Notes: generated from the letters alone by a model not told the origin. Counted from the stretch's first letter, positions 1 to 8,310 are shown. The stretch: 64,000 nucleotides of DNA from Leisingera sp. ANG59 (GCF_013317235.1 NZ_WLCM01000006.1:11756-75755); one strand, 5' to 3'. Numbers and translations: made by a program.

Positions 1-95
1 AAAATCCCGCCATATCGCAATCTCTGCTTCGGTGATTTAACTAGGCTCTTACCCGGATTCGGTTGCCTCAAGAAACGGCAGAATTACCAACTTTC

Positions 96-755
96 TCAGC
101 GGGGAATTGGTGAGAAGCTTACAACCAGGCTTTTTCCTGTGATGGAGGAACTGGTCTCTTTACTAAGTGACGCGGACAGTTCCGGCTCCAGCAATTCCAG
201 TTTGGCGCTAATCTCAGCGCCTGCGGCACCTCCCGTCTTGCGCGCCAACACAATATCACCGCTGGTGACCGACTTGATCTGATAAGCCGCCCATCCAAAT
301 TGATCGACGTTCTTTCTCCAGTTTCTGCAACGCGGGCCGTTGCTTTGAGATTCAAAGAGTTCTCCTGCGTCCACAAGAGAAATCGAAGACCGGTATGCAT
401 TTGTCAGCTTATACGAATAGTACTTGGAAATATTACCACTTAGCCCAGCTTCTGCAAATTTTACTTTAAGGCCATCCAGTTTTCCCTTGGCCTCAATTTT
501 CTTCAAAAGATCAATGTCGGCCACGCGTCGATTGGGTTCCAAAGTTAGACCGGATTCTTCGAGGTCAAAAAAACATAGACTTTCTAGGTTGACTGGAGTG
601 CTGAGCGCGTCGGTTTGCTTTTCTCTTGCAAAATAAAGAGAGCCGACGTGAATGCCTTCTCTCGGCGGAACTAGCTCTCGTTCTCCTGTCAGCTTATCTT
701 GTTGATCGCAGCCAGCCAATGCAAGCGCGGCTGCAATTGAAAGTAAAAATCTCAT
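96..755 (-). CDS. Hypothetical lipoprotein, 219 aa
   Basis: I do not recognise this protein. It starts with a short hydrophobic signal (residues 2-14) ending in the lipobox LAGC, so Cys16 should be lipidated and the protein anchored to a membrane from the periplasmic side. The remainder is soluble, with a Lys/Asp-rich middle and a Ser-rich C-terminus and no motif I can name. Its DNA is visibly poorer in G+C than the genes from 2.2 kb onward, which suggests acquired DNA. It stands alone: 303 bases without a convincing gene follow on its right. A GAGAG element just before the ATG can serve as ribosome binding site. Confidence 0.6.
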   Translation of the reverse strand: MRFLLSIAAALALAGCDQQDKLTGERELVPPREGIHVGSLYFAREKQTDALSTPVNLESLCFFDLEESGLTLEPNRRVADIDLLKKIEAKGKLDGLKVKFAEAGLSGNISKYYSYKLTNAYRSSISLVDAGELFESQSNGPRCRNWRKNVDQFGWAAYQIKSVTSGDIVLARKTGGAAGAEISAKLELLEPELSASLSKETSSSITGKSLVVSFSPIPR

Positions 756-1058
756 GGTTGTCTCTCGATATGGTGGAATAGCGCGAGGTTGGCGGTTTTT
801 ATTTTTTTATGCAACTAAAAACTGTTTTTTTGTGGTACGGGTTATCTCCTGGTTGACTGTTTCGGAACGGGTGGCACTGTGGATTCGACTAGGATAAGTA
901 AAACAAAGGGCTGAGGCAGAACTTTGATCGCTTTGTTCTTGGATTGGGTCCCAATTAGTGGAGATAACGTTGAGCAAACCCGCTCGTGACAACCTATACC
1001 AGTCCCCCCATATAGAGCTGCTTCTGAGCTCCTTTTATCAGGTAACAGGCCATCCGCT
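756..1058. other. Low-GC gap without a convincing gene
   Basis: No reading frame here has a credible start, ribosome binding site and protein-like composition. The stretch is AT-rich relative to the window. It contains a 9-base inverted repeat pair (841-849 and 960-968, listed separately) and ends abruptly at a truncated MEKHLA-domain gene, so it may be remnant insertion-element DNA. The promoter of the leftward lipoprotein gene should lie in its first 100 bases. Confidence 0.4.
841..968. repeat. Possible insertion-element remnant bounded by 9-bp inverted repeats
   Basis: GTTATCTCC at 841-849 is repeated in inverted orientation as GGAGATAAC at 960-968, enclosing 128 bases with no gene. Ends of this kind (GTTATCTCC next to a GGGAC-like stretch) occur on some bacterial insertion sequences. 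The match stops after nine bases and I see no target duplication at the flanks, so this is weak evidence for a mobile-element scar. Confidence 0.25.
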
Positions 1059-1310
1059 GTGGGGTTGGGCTGGGAGCAGCTGACGGCGATGCCGTCACGG
1101 CCGACGGCGGAGCCTGCGCACCGGGAGCAGCGGGAGGCGATGTTTGCCGAGATGCGGGCCAAAGGCTTCATCGAGGATTATGCAGGCGCCAGGATTAGCG
1201 CCTCGGGGCGGCGGTTCGAGATCCGGGGTGCGCTGATCTGGCCGCTGCTGGCGCCGGACGGCGAGAAGCTGGGCGAGGCGGCAAGTTTCCGGGATTACAG
1301 GTCTATCTGA
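1059..1310 (+). pseudogene. MEKHLA-domain protein, C-terminal remnant
   Basis: The 83 readable residues match the second half of the MEKHLA (PAS-like) domain: a W-E-x-L-T-A-M-P-S-R segment, then GFIEDYAGARISASGRRF and a closing LGEAASF. Family members are about 150 residues, so the N-terminal half is missing. The frame begins on a GTG with no ribosome binding site, and upstream DNA changes to a low-GC stretch, so the 5' part was probably removed by a rearrangement near 1050. MEKHLA proteins are usually small sensory proteins; no function is expected from this remnant. Confidence 0.55.
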
Positions 1311-1423
1311 CAGCATACCTGCTGGCAACGGCATGTGTGGCCCGGATCACAGACGCTCACGCGGGCGTTATGTTAGCGTGTCCCTGCGCGGTGCAAAGGT
1401 GCTGCGGGAAAGGGGAACAGGCC

Positions 1424-1576
1424 ATGACGATGCGGATGTTGCGCACAGTGGCAATCTGTGCAGTTCTTTCAACCCTTTTGGGGTGCAGCGGACCGGGGAT
1501 TTACCCGTTCAGTGGTCAGGCCGCGTCACCGGATGACCCGGTCCAGCGGCTGAACCTTGGCGGGGAAATACGCTGA
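1424..1576 (+). CDS. Small lipoprotein, 50 aa
   Basis: This short protein has a basic N-terminus, a hydrophobic core and a lipobox LLGC, giving a predicted mature lipoprotein of about 30 residues. I chose the ATG at 1424 because AGGGGAA lies just upstream and the signal peptide then begins directly; the frame is open further upstream but that part is not protein-like. A strong hairpin at 1617-1646 follows. The mature sequence has no recognisable domain. Small lipoproteins of this type are common in roseobacters; function unknown. Confidence 0.45.
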   Translation: MTMRMLRTVAICAVLSTLLGCSGPGIYPFSGQAASPDDPVQRLNLGGEIR

Positions 1577-1616
1577 TACCAGGGCTGCGGTGCGATAGCG
1601 TGCTGCAGCCGGAGAT

Positions 1617-1646
1617 CTGGCGCCCCGGCCGGGGGGAGGGCGCCAG
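1617..1646. terminator. Hairpin between convergent genes
   Basis: A perfect 9-bp inverted repeat, CTGGCGCCC (1617-1625) and GGGCGCCAG (1638-1646), with a 12-nt loop, sits between two converging genes. It lacks a clear T-run on either side, so it may be an imperfect bidirectional terminator or a transcript-stabilising structure. Confidence 0.4.
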
Positions 1647-1658
1647 TTCGGATAAGCC

Positions 1659-1934
1659 TTAGCAGGCGGCGGTGTAATAGGTGCCGTCGCCGCGGGAATA
1701 TGCGCACTGATTGGACTGGCTGTTTTGCGCAACCAGGGTGCCAGCGGCAGCGCCGCCTAGGGCCGCGATCAGGCGCCAGTCGTCGTCAGCCTTGAGCGCG
1801 TCAGCGGCGATCAGACCAGCAGCGGCGCCGCCTGCCACACCGGCAACAGTGCGCTGTTCGGGGGTCAGGTTGGTGCAGGCGCCCAGGCCCAGTACGGCGG
1901 AGCTTGCGAGTGCAGGGATCCAGCGGAAAGTCAT
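1659..1934 (-). CDS. Glycine-zipper lipoprotein, 91 aa
   Basis: The protein has a signal peptide with lipobox LGAC (Cys20) and two small-residue-rich stretches, AGVAGGAAAGLIAADAL and ALGGAAAGTLVA, that form a glycine-zipper pattern as in small outer-membrane lipoproteins. The C-terminus has two cysteines, in an NQCAYSRGDGTYYTAAC-like tail. Its ATG has GGAG seven bases upstream. It is the most convincing gene of the first 2 kb. Its exact role is unknown; proteins of this type are often cell-envelope structural or stress proteins. Confidence 0.65.
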   Translation of the reverse strand: MTFRWIPALASSAVLGLGACTNLTPEQRTVAGVAGGAAAGLIAADALKADDDWRLIAALGGAAAGTLVAQNSQSNQCAYSRGDGTYYTAAC

Positions 1935-2074
1935 TTGATATCTCCATTTTCAGGTCCGAGGCGGCCTTATCGCGGGCCGCAGACTGCATTATAACGCCGG
2001 CCCCGGCAGGATGGTTCCGCATATATGCGCACAGTAAGGGCAGCAGCGCAGTTCCGCCGGAGGGGTGCGCACAG

Positions 2075-2111
2075 CGGCGGGCTTTTGCCGGGGAAGAGTG
2101 GAAGCCCGCCG
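2075..2111 (-). terminator. Hairpin downstream of the GNAT gene
   Basis: CGGCGGGCTT (2075-2084) pairs with AAGCCCGCCG (2102-2111), a 10-bp stem with a 17-nt loop, about 100 bases past the GNAT stop codon. No T-run follows on the minus strand, so termination activity is uncertain. Confidence 0.25.
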
Positions 2112-2208
2112 TTAAGTGCTTGCTGGAGCTCGGCTCTATCTCAGGCCCGGAAGCTGAGTGGTTTCCAAGCCGGACACAATACAGAAAACGATCTGCGGGG
2201 CTGGCCTG

Positions 2209-2658
2209 TCAGAGCTGCTTGGACATTAGAATGTAGTTCTTGCGGGGCTGGAAGCGGGTGCGCAAGTAGAGCCTCTGGGCGGTCTCGTTCTCGCGGTCGA
2301 CCTCAAGGTGCAGGGCGCGCATGCCCGCCGTTGCGAGAGTTTTCGGCAGTTCGGTCAACACTTCGGTGGCAATGCCGCGGCCGCGCACGGCGGGGCGGAT
2401 GTACAGCTCATCAACGAACCCGTCCATGCCGCCGAATTCCACCGACCATCCGAAGGTGATGACGATATAGCCTATCGGTGCCCGGGTCGGGCCAATCAGG
2501 TAGACGGCGCCGTACGGGTGGCCGTTCAGCAAGGGCTCAATGCCTGCGCGGCGGTGCTCGTCGCTGCTGTCCAGTCCGGATTCGGTATGGAAGGTGGCGA
2601 CCAGGGCCAGCACGGTGTTCAGGTGTTCGGGTTTGGCCAGGTGTAGGGCAGCGCTCAT
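2209..2658 (-). CDS. GNAT-family N-acetyltransferase, 149 aa
   Basis: The sequence fits the GNAT fold: an N-terminal strand-helix part, a central beta region with a GYIVITFGW segment, and acetyl-CoA motif A (LYIRPAVRGRGIATEVL) followed by a C-terminal ENETAQRLY segment typical of the family. It transfers an acetyl group from acetyl-CoA to an amine; the substrate cannot be told. The ATG at 2658 overlaps the stop codon of the upstream nucleoside hydrolase (ATGA), so the two are translationally coupled and probably act on related small molecules. The frame stays open upstream of this ATG but there it only shadows the hydrolase gene. Confidence 0.8.
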   Translation of the reverse strand: MSAALHLAKPEHLNTVLALVATFHTESGLDSSDEHRRAGIEPLLNGHPYGAVYLIGPTRAPIGYIVITFGWSVEFGGMDGFVDELYIRPAVRGRGIATEVLTELPKTLATAGMRALHLEVDRENETAQRLYLRTRFQPRKNYILMSKQL

Positions 2659-3596
2659 AGGCGGGCGAGCCTTTCGGTCAGGAGTTTGAAGAAGCCATCC
2701 GCGTCGGCATCGCCGATGAACAGGGCATTGGGCTTGCGGTCCGTGACGCCCCACCAATCGGCGACGGTCATGCCGAGCGTGAGATCCGATTTGGTTTCGA
2801 TTTCGACGTTCACATGGCGACCGGAAAAAAGCTCTGGCTGCAGAAGCCAGGCGATGACGCAGGGGTCGTGCAGCGGGCCGCCCTCTGAGCCGTATTTCTC
2901 CACATCGAAGCGTTCGAAAAAATCCAGCATGTCCGCGGTGAAACGGCCGACCTGGGTATCGAGGGCGCGGATTGCTTCGACGCGCGGCTTGGTGGCCAGC
3001 ACCTTATGCGTCACATCCAGCGGCATCATGGTGATCGGTGCGCCGGAACTGAACACAATTTCAGCGGCTTCCGGGTCGACGTAAATGTTGAATTCCGCCG
3101 CCGGGGTGATGTTGCCCACCTCGAAATAGGCACCGCCCATCATCACGATTTCCTGCACCCGGTCGATGATGTCGGGCGCGGTGTTGAAGGCGGCGGCAAC
3201 ATTGGTCAGCGGTCCCAGAGTGCAGAGGGTGACGGTGCCGGGCTCGTGGCGGCGCAGGGATTCGATGATGAAATCGACGCCATGACCATCGGCCAGAGGC
3301 ATCGCCGGCTCCCACAAGTCCGGGCCGTCGAGCCCGGTCTGGCCATGCACATGTTCAGCGGTGATCAGCGGGCGGGCAAGCGGCGCTACGCTGCCCGCGT
3401 AGACGGGCACGTCCGTCTTGCCTGCCGCTTCGCAGACGATGCGGGCGTTCTTGCCGGTCAGTGACAGGGGAACATTGCCAGCCACGCAGGTGATGCCAAG
3501 CAGGTCGAGGTTTTCCGGGCTGGCCAGCGCCAGCAGTATGGCGACGGCATCGTCCTGGCCGGGATCGGTGTCGATGATGATTTTTCTGGCGCTCAT
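2655..3596 (-). CDS. Inosine-uridine-preferring nucleoside hydrolase, 313 aa
   Basis: The N-terminus carries the calcium-binding DTDPGQDDA signature (Asp9, Asp11, Asp15, Asp16) of the nucleoside N-ribohydrolase family, and length matches the family. A central VTLCTLGPLTNVA segment and a later EFNIYVDPEAA segment agree with the IunH fold; an HDPC motif near residue 240 provides the catalytic-site histidine. The enzyme should cleave ribonucleosides to base and ribose in purine/pyrimidine salvage. Precise base preference cannot be read from sequence. It is the first gene of a two-gene unit with the GNAT acetyltransferase. Confidence 0.9.
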   Translation of the reverse strand: MSARKIIIDTDPGQDDAVAILLALASPENLDLLGITCVAGNVPLSLTGKNARIVCEAAGKTDVPVYAGSVAPLARPLITAEHVHGQTGLDGPDLWEPAMPLADGHGVDFIIESLRRHEPGTVTLCTLGPLTNVAAAFNTAPDIIDRVQEIVMMGGAYFEVGNITPAAEFNIYVDPEAAEIVFSSGAPITMMPLDVTHKVLATKPRVEAIRALDTQVGRFTADMLDFFERFDVEKYGSEGGPLHDPCVIAWLLQPELFSGRHVNVEIETKSDLTLGMTVADWWGVTDRKPNALFIGDADADGFFKLLTERLARL

Positions 3597-3863
3597 GGCG
3601 GTCTCCGCTGGTCGTGAGCTGTGAGACTACGCGCTGCGGTTCCGGGATTGAACCGGTGCGGCGCCAACCTTTGCAAATTTCCGGAGATTTTCTGCGACGG
3701 ACTTTTGCCGCCCCTGCGTTTGCTTTCTATAGTTGCCTGACGCTGCGTCACGGACGGGATGGTCCGCAGGCACAGGCCGTAATTTCTTGGCCCGGATTCA
3801 GGGCCTTATTGGTACGGCATTGGTTGGCCGGAAACACATTGATTTGCATGGGGGAAACAAAAC

Positions 3864-4418
3864 ATGCCCAAAGAGCCCAAAGTTGTTGGCGATATCCTGA
3901 AAGACAAGAAGATGACCGCCGCGTACATGGATTACTGCAAGCGGCGCTACTGCCTGAACGAGTTCATGTTCACCCAGAATAAGGGCAATCCGGAATCGCT
4001 CTGGACCCGATACATGGACCAGAAGAAGGGCAAGGAGCCGGTTAACATCACCTCCAAGACCCATCTGGCGGCCAAGGCGCTGGCCGACAAGGGCGACTTC
4101 AAGAACGGCGACTGGAAGAAGATCATCGCGACCGGCAAGGATGAGGTCGTGAAGATGCTGAACAAGGATGTGATGGGGTTCACCGGCAGCGACGAATATA
4201 AGAAATACGTCGCCGAAAACGGCATGGGCGATCCCAAGAAGGCAGCCAAGCTGCTGGGCATCACAGACGTGAAGAAGCTGAAAGACGTGATGGTCAACGT
4301 CGCGGTCGATGACAAGAAGACTGCCGAGAAGCTTTGGAAAGAGCTGATGAAGAAGGAAAAGATCATCGAGGATTTCAAGGCGATGTCCTCGGCGCTGAAA
4401 AAGGCGAGCCTGGTCTGA
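3864..4418 (+). CDS. Lysine-rich cytosolic protein with RGS-like domain, 184 aa
   Basis: No signal peptide or membrane segment is present; the protein is very rich in Lys, unlike neighbouring genes. Residues 10-110 follow the layout of the eukaryotic-type RGS box: an opening helix pair with YMDYCKRRYCLNEFMF, an EPVNITSKT segment matching the RGS 'EVNLDS-T' segment, then GKDEVVKMLNKD, F-T-G-S and DEYKKYV matching the RGS 'ekDsy-rFlkS-lY' end. The rest (110-184) is charged helix. RGS proteins accelerate GTP hydrolysis by G-alpha; bacteria lack G-alpha, so the role here is unknown. Expressed alone, with GGGGGAAA before the ATG. The RGS relation is inference from pattern, not a search. Confidence 0.65.
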   Translation: MPKEPKVVGDILKDKKMTAAYMDYCKRRYCLNEFMFTQNKGNPESLWTRYMDQKKGKEPVNITSKTHLAAKALADKGDFKNGDWKKIIATGKDEVVKMLNKDVMGFTGSDEYKKYVAENGMGDPKKAAKLLGITDVKKLKDVMVNVAVDDKKTAEKLWKELMKKEKIIEDFKAMSSALKKASLV

Positions 4419-4433
4419 TCCCGAATCCGGCGG

Positions 4434-4458
4434 GCCCCGGCGGCAGGGCCACCGGGGC
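4434..4458 (+). terminator. Possible terminator hairpin
   Basis: GCCCCGG (4434-4440) pairs with CCGGGGC (4452-4458) across an 11-nt loop, 16 bases after the RGS-like gene. It is followed by TTGAGTATTT rather than a clean T-run, so termination is only possible. It lies next to a dispersed repeat and between convergent genes. Confidence 0.35.
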
Positions 4459-4460
4459 TT

Positions 4461-4482
4461 GAGTATTTGGGGAAAGATGAAG
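4461..4482. repeat. Dispersed intergenic repeat, copy 1
   Basis: GAGTATTT, seven variable bases, then GATGAAG. The same pattern with identical spacing recurs at 13546-13567 and 45108-45129. In all three places it lies within 12 bases of the stop codon of a leftward gene (here mazG). Confidence 0.45.
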
Positions 4483-4493
4483 GAGGGCTTTGC

Positions 4494-5309
4494 TTAGGCG
4501 CGCTCGTCAGCTTTCACCTGGTCCCAGAGCGCGTCCATTTCCGCCAGGTCGCTGTCTTCGGGGCGTTTGCCGCGGGCGGCGAGCTTGGTCTCCACGCCCT
4601 CGAAGCGGCGGGTGAATTTGGCGTTGGCGGCGCGCAGGGCGGCTTCGGGCTCAACCCCCAGATGGCGGCCCAGGTTGGCCATCACGAACAAGAGGTCGCC
4701 GAATTCTTCCTCGACTTCCGCCTGGGAGAGGCTGTCGCGGGCCTCGACCAGCTCGGCGCATTCCTCGGTGATCTTGGCGATGACATTGTCTGCCGACGGC
4801 CAGTCAAAGCCGACCCGGGCGGCACGTTTCTGCAGCTTGTAAGCGCGCAAGAGGGCGGGCAGGCCGACGGCGACCCCGTCCAGCGTGCCCTGCTGCTCCT
4901 TGCCGGCGCGCTCGGCGGCCTTGATCGCCTCCCAGTCCCGGGTCTGCTGTTCGGCGGATTTCTCACGGCTTTCGCCGCCGAACACATGCGGGTGGCGGGA
5001 GACCATCTTGTCCGACATGGTCCTGACCACGTCCTGGAAGGTGAAGTGGCCCGCCTCCTGCGCCATCCGGGCGTGGAACACGGACTGGAACAGCAGGTCG
5101 CCCAGCTCGCCCTTCAGCTCCTCCCAGGCTTCGCGTTCGATTGCGTCGGCAACTTCGTAAGCCTCTTCAATGGTGTAAGGCGCGATGCTGGCGAAATCCT
5201 GTTCGATGTCCCAGGGGCAGCCGGTTTCGGGGTCGCGCAGGCGTGCCATGATTTCCAGCAGGCGCTCGATGCCTGCGGTCTGGTCGTGGATCAGGTCTGT
5301 TTCTTGCAT
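4494..5309 (-). CDS. mazG: Nucleoside triphosphate pyrophosphohydrolase MazG, 271 aa
   Basis: Two MazG-type alpha-helical units are visible. The first holds CPWDIEQDFASIAPYTIEEAYEV and E-W-E-E-L-K-G-E-L-G-D-L-L-F-Q, the second ITEECAELVEA and EEEFGDLLFVMANL; the EExxE/ExxD pairs bind magnesium. The enzyme hydrolyses NTPs and dNTPs to NMP and pyrophosphate, cleaning aberrant nucleotides. The length fits the bacterial MazG family. The ATG at 5309 begins MQETDLIHD and faces the M20 gene across a 63-base divergent promoter region. A frame open further upstream is only antisense to the M20 gene. Confidence 0.92.
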   Translation of the reverse strand: MQETDLIHDQTAGIERLLEIMARLRDPETGCPWDIEQDFASIAPYTIEEAYEVADAIEREAWEELKGELGDLLFQSVFHARMAQEAGHFTFQDVVRTMSDKMVSRHPHVFGGESREKSAEQQTRDWEAIKAAERAGKEQQGTLDGVAVGLPALLRAYKLQKRAARVGFDWPSADNVIAKITEECAELVEARDSLSQAEVEEEFGDLLFVMANLGRHLGVEPEAALRAANAKFTRRFEGVETKLAARGKRPEDSDLAEMDALWDQVKADERA

Positions 5310-5372
5310 TGCGGCTGCTCTTGTTCCGGTGTCAGATGCATCATCCCGAGTCTGAAGCAGGAGTCCACCCCA

Positions 5373-6539
5373 ATGCCCGTTGTGAACCGTATTGCCGATT
5401 ATGCCGAGGAGATGAAGGCCTGGCGGCGGCATCTGCACCAGATCCCGGAACTGGCGCTGGACCTGCCCAAGACGGCAGCCTTCGTGGCGGAGCGGCTGCG
5501 GGAGTTCGGGGTGGATGAGCTGCACGAGGGCATCGCGCAGACCGGTATGGTGGCGATCATCAACGGGCAGGGAGAGGGGCCGACGATTGGCCTGCGGGCC
5601 GACATGGATGCGCTGCCGATCCCGGAGGAAACCGGGGTTGAATACGCCTCCGGCCATGCGGGTAACATGCATGCCTGCGGCCACGACGGCCATACCGCGA
5701 TGCTGCTGGGGGCTGCGAAATACCTGGCGGAAACCCGCAACTTCCGGGGCCGGGCTGCGCTGATCTTTCAGCCGGCGGAGGAGGCCATCGGCGGTGCCCG
5801 CATCATGGTTGAGGAAGGCATCATGGACCGCTTCGATATCGGCGAGGTCTATGCGCTGCACAATGCGCCGGGGCTGCCCGAAGGTCATTTCCTGACCACG
5901 CCGGGCGCCCTGATGGCGGCGGTGGACACCTTCGATATCCACATCCAGGGCAAGGGCGGCCACGGCGCCATGCCGCATGAGACCCGTGATCCGGTGATGG
6001 CGGCCTGCGGCATTGCGCAGGCGATCCAGACCATCGTCAGCCGCAATCACCACACACTGGAGGATCTGGTGGTTTCCGTCACCCAGATCCATACCGGCAC
6101 CGTCGACAACGTGATCCCCGACACCGCCTACATCAACGGCACCGTGCGCACCTTCAACCCGGAGGTGCAGAAGATGGTGATGCGGCGGATGAAGGAGATC
6201 GTTGCGGGGCAGGCCGCAAGCTATGGCGTCGAGGCGGAACTGGACTACGAGGTCGGTTACCCCGCGACCTACAACGACGCTGAAAAGACCGGGTTTGCGG
6301 TGGAGGTTGCCCGCGAAATCTCCGGCGCGGGCAATGTTGAGGCGGACGGCAGCCGCGAGATGGGGGCGGAGGACTTTGCCTATATGCTGCAGGCGCGGCC
6401 GGGTTCCTACCTGTTCCTGGGCCAGGGTGACAGCGCCGGGCTGCATCACCCGAAGTATGACTTTAACGACGCAATCTCGCCGGTGGGGGCGTCCTTCTTC
6501 GCCCGGCTGGTGGAGCGCGCGCAGCCGCTGAACGGATAG
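5373..6539 (+). CDS. M20 family amidohydrolase (hippurate hydrolase-like), 388 aa
   Basis: The protein matches M20D metallopeptidases/amidohydrolases: an N-terminal W-R-R-H-L-H-Q-I-P-E-L motif, LRADMDALPI, the metal-binding MHACGHDGHTAMLLGAA, QPAEEAIGGA with the catalytic Glu pair, a GKGGHGAMPHETRDP lid/dimerisation domain, and a late GAEDFAYM with a metal-ligand Glu/Asp. It should hydrolyse N-acyl amino acids such as hippurate-type amides; exact substrate unknown. The start at 5373 is the ATG opening MPVVNRIADY with GGAGTCC upstream; the long open frame upstream is mazG antisense. Divergent from mazG. Confidence 0.9.
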   Translation: MPVVNRIADYAEEMKAWRRHLHQIPELALDLPKTAAFVAERLREFGVDELHEGIAQTGMVAIINGQGEGPTIGLRADMDALPIPEETGVEYASGHAGNMHACGHDGHTAMLLGAAKYLAETRNFRGRAALIFQPAEEAIGGARIMVEEGIMDRFDIGEVYALHNAPGLPEGHFLTTPGALMAAVDTFDIHIQGKGGHGAMPHETRDPVMAACGIAQAIQTIVSRNHHTLEDLVVSVTQIHTGTVDNVIPDTAYINGTVRTFNPEVQKMVMRRMKEIVAGQAASYGVEAELDYEVGYPATYNDAEKTGFAVEVAREISGAGNVEADGSREMGAEDFAYMLQARPGSYLFLGQGDSAGLHHPKYDFNDAISPVGASFFARLVERAQPLNG

Positions 6540-6677
6540 GGCGCGGCGTGTCTGCACCAGTTCCGCGGGCGCTGGCGCGGCGGCCGCCTCCGCCCTTTGA
6601 CACGGGTGGCGCAGGTGCTATGCCGGAGCATGCAGCGGCGGGATGCATCCGGCGCGTTGGCGGAAACGTGAGAGACA

Positions 6678-7625
6678 ATGACTGACTTCAATCAACCGAT
6701 CAGCGGAAACGACCTGGCGCGGTTTTCTGGGCCGAACACCTATATGCGGCTGCCGCAGGCGACCTCGCTGGATGGATTGGATGTGGCAGTGCTGGGCGTT
6801 CCGATGGATATCGGAACCTCCTGGCGGTCCGGAACCCGTTTCGGCCCCAAGCAGATCCGCGCCGAGAGCGCGATGCTGCGGCCCTACAACATGGCAACCG
6901 GGGCGGCGCCGTTTGACAGCCTGAACATTGCCGACATCGGCGATCTGGCGATCAACACGTTTTCGCTGCCGGATTCGCTCCGGATCATCGAAGAAAGCTA
7001 TGACGCGATCCTGTCGGGCGGGGTGATCCCGGTGGCGATGGGCGGCGATCATTCGATCACGCTGCCTATCCTGCGCGCGATTGCCAAGAAATACGGCCCC
7101 GTGGCGCTGGTGCATGTGGATGCCCATGCCGATGTGAACGACGAGATGTTCGGCGAGCGGGAGACCCATGGCACCGTGTTCCGCCGCGCCTATGAGGAGG
7201 GGCTAATCGTCCCGGACAAGACCTATCAGATCGGCATCCGCGGCACCGGCTATGCCGCCACCGATTTTTCCGAGGCGCAGGGCTGGGGGTTCCAGCACTT
7301 CCCGGCGCAGGAGCTGTGGAACCGCTCGCTGCACCAGATGGGTGCGGAAATTCGCCGCGATATCGGCAATAGGCCGGTCTATGTCTCCTATGATATTGAT
7401 AGTCTTGATCCGGCCTATGCGCCGGGCACCGGCACGCCGGAAATCGGCGGGCTGACAACGCCGCAGGCGCTGGAGCTGATCCGGTCCCTGAAGGGGGTCA
7501 ACATCGTGGGCTGCGATCTTGTGGAGGTGTCGCCGCCTTATGACCCGTCGGGCAACACCGCCCTTGTGGGCGCCAACCTGCTCTATGAGCTGTTGTGCGT
7601 GCTGCCGGGCGTGGCAACGAGATAA
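6678..7625 (+). CDS. speB: Agmatinase-type ureohydrolase, 315 aa
   Basis: The ureohydrolase metal ligands are present in order: GGDHSIT, then DAHADVND, and SYDIDSLDPAYAPGTGTPE near the C-terminus. These bind two manganese ions. The family cleaves guanidino compounds to urea: agmatine to putrescine is the usual activity for this subgroup, guanidinobutyrate is the main alternative. Length is normal. It follows the M20 gene by 138 bases and is followed by a DUF1499 protein, so no pathway partner identifies the substrate. Confidence 0.8.
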   Translation: MTDFNQPISGNDLARFSGPNTYMRLPQATSLDGLDVAVLGVPMDIGTSWRSGTRFGPKQIRAESAMLRPYNMATGAAPFDSLNIADIGDLAINTFSLPDSLRIIEESYDAILSGGVIPVAMGGDHSITLPILRAIAKKYGPVALVHVDAHADVNDEMFGERETHGTVFRRAYEEGLIVPDKTYQIGIRGTGYAATDFSEAQGWGFQHFPAQELWNRSLHQMGAEIRRDIGNRPVYVSYDIDSLDPAYAPGTGTPEIGGLTTPQALELIRSLKGVNIVGCDLVEVSPPYDPSGNTALVGANLLYELLCVLPGVATR

Positions 7626-7712
7626 GCGGTCCGGCCTCACACGGAAGGCCGGCGGAGGGCCGCGCGTGAGGAGGAGGCAAGGGGTGACCTTGAAACCGCG
7701 TTGAGGCGGCTG

Positions 7713-8141
7713 ATGCTGCTGGGCTGGCTGCTGCTGGCCGCGATTGTCGCCGGACTGGGGTTCATCCGGCTGGCGCCGAGCGATCCGCTGGACTGGAACA
7801 CCCAGCCGGAGCTGAGCGAGGACAAGGAGTTCCGCGGCGGCGTTTTCCGGGTGATCCGAACCGGGCCGGAAGGGCTGGAACGGTTCCACCGCATCGCCAG
7901 CCACGCGCCGCGCACCAGCGTGCTGGCGGGCGGCCCGGACGATGGCATGGTGACCTATATCACCCGCACCCAGGTGCTGGGCTTTCCCGACTACACCACC
8001 GCGGCGCAGGACGGTGATCTGCTGAAGGTCTACGCGAGGCTGCGATTCGGCCGCTCTGACCTGGGGGCTAACAAGGAACGCATCAACAGCTGGCTGGCGG
8101 AGATGGAAGAGGGTGCGCAGGCTGTTTCTGCGGGGGAATAA
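7713..8141 (+). CDS. DUF1499 family membrane-anchored protein, 142 aa
   Basis: An N-terminal hydrophobic segment (residues 2-19) anchors or exports the protein. The DUF1499 hallmark follows: MVTYITRTQVLGFPDY and later YARLRFGRSDLGANKERINSWL. I chose the ATG at 7713 because GAGG ends seven bases upstream; an in-frame TTG at 7701 lacks a binding site. The biochemical function of DUF1499 proteins is unknown. A small hairpin follows the gene at 8151-8166. Confidence 0.75.
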   Translation: MLLGWLLLAAIVAGLGFIRLAPSDPLDWNTQPELSEDKEFRGGVFRVIRTGPEGLERFHRIASHAPRTSVLAGGPDDGMVTYITRTQVLGFPDYTTAAQDGDLLKVYARLRFGRSDLGANKERINSWLAEMEEGAQAVSAGE

Positions 8142-8150
8142 TGCGGGGCT

Positions 8151-8166
8151 CCCGCCTGTTCGCGGG
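8151..8166 (+). terminator. Short GC hairpin followed by CTTTT
   Basis: CCCGC (8151-8155) and GCGGG (8162-8166) form a 5-bp stem with a 6-nt loop, followed by CTTTTG, ten bases after the DUF1499 gene. It is a weak candidate terminator. Confidence 0.3.
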
Positions 8167-8310
8167 CTTTTGAAAAAGCCCCTTACAGTTGGGCCGGGCG
8201 CCGTGCTCTCGCGCGGCGCGGGCTCTTCCGCCTCCGGCGGTAGAGCCTTAGTTTGTTGAGAAGCGCTTCAGGTGCCAGTTGGATTGCACCAGCCAGGGAG
8301 GACAAGCCGG

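Noticed and set aside
4467-6557. Long open frames on both strands across mazG and the M20 gene
   Set aside because: Each strand's extra stretch is antisense of the real gene on the other strand. The true starts at 5309 and 5373 are supported by family N-termini.
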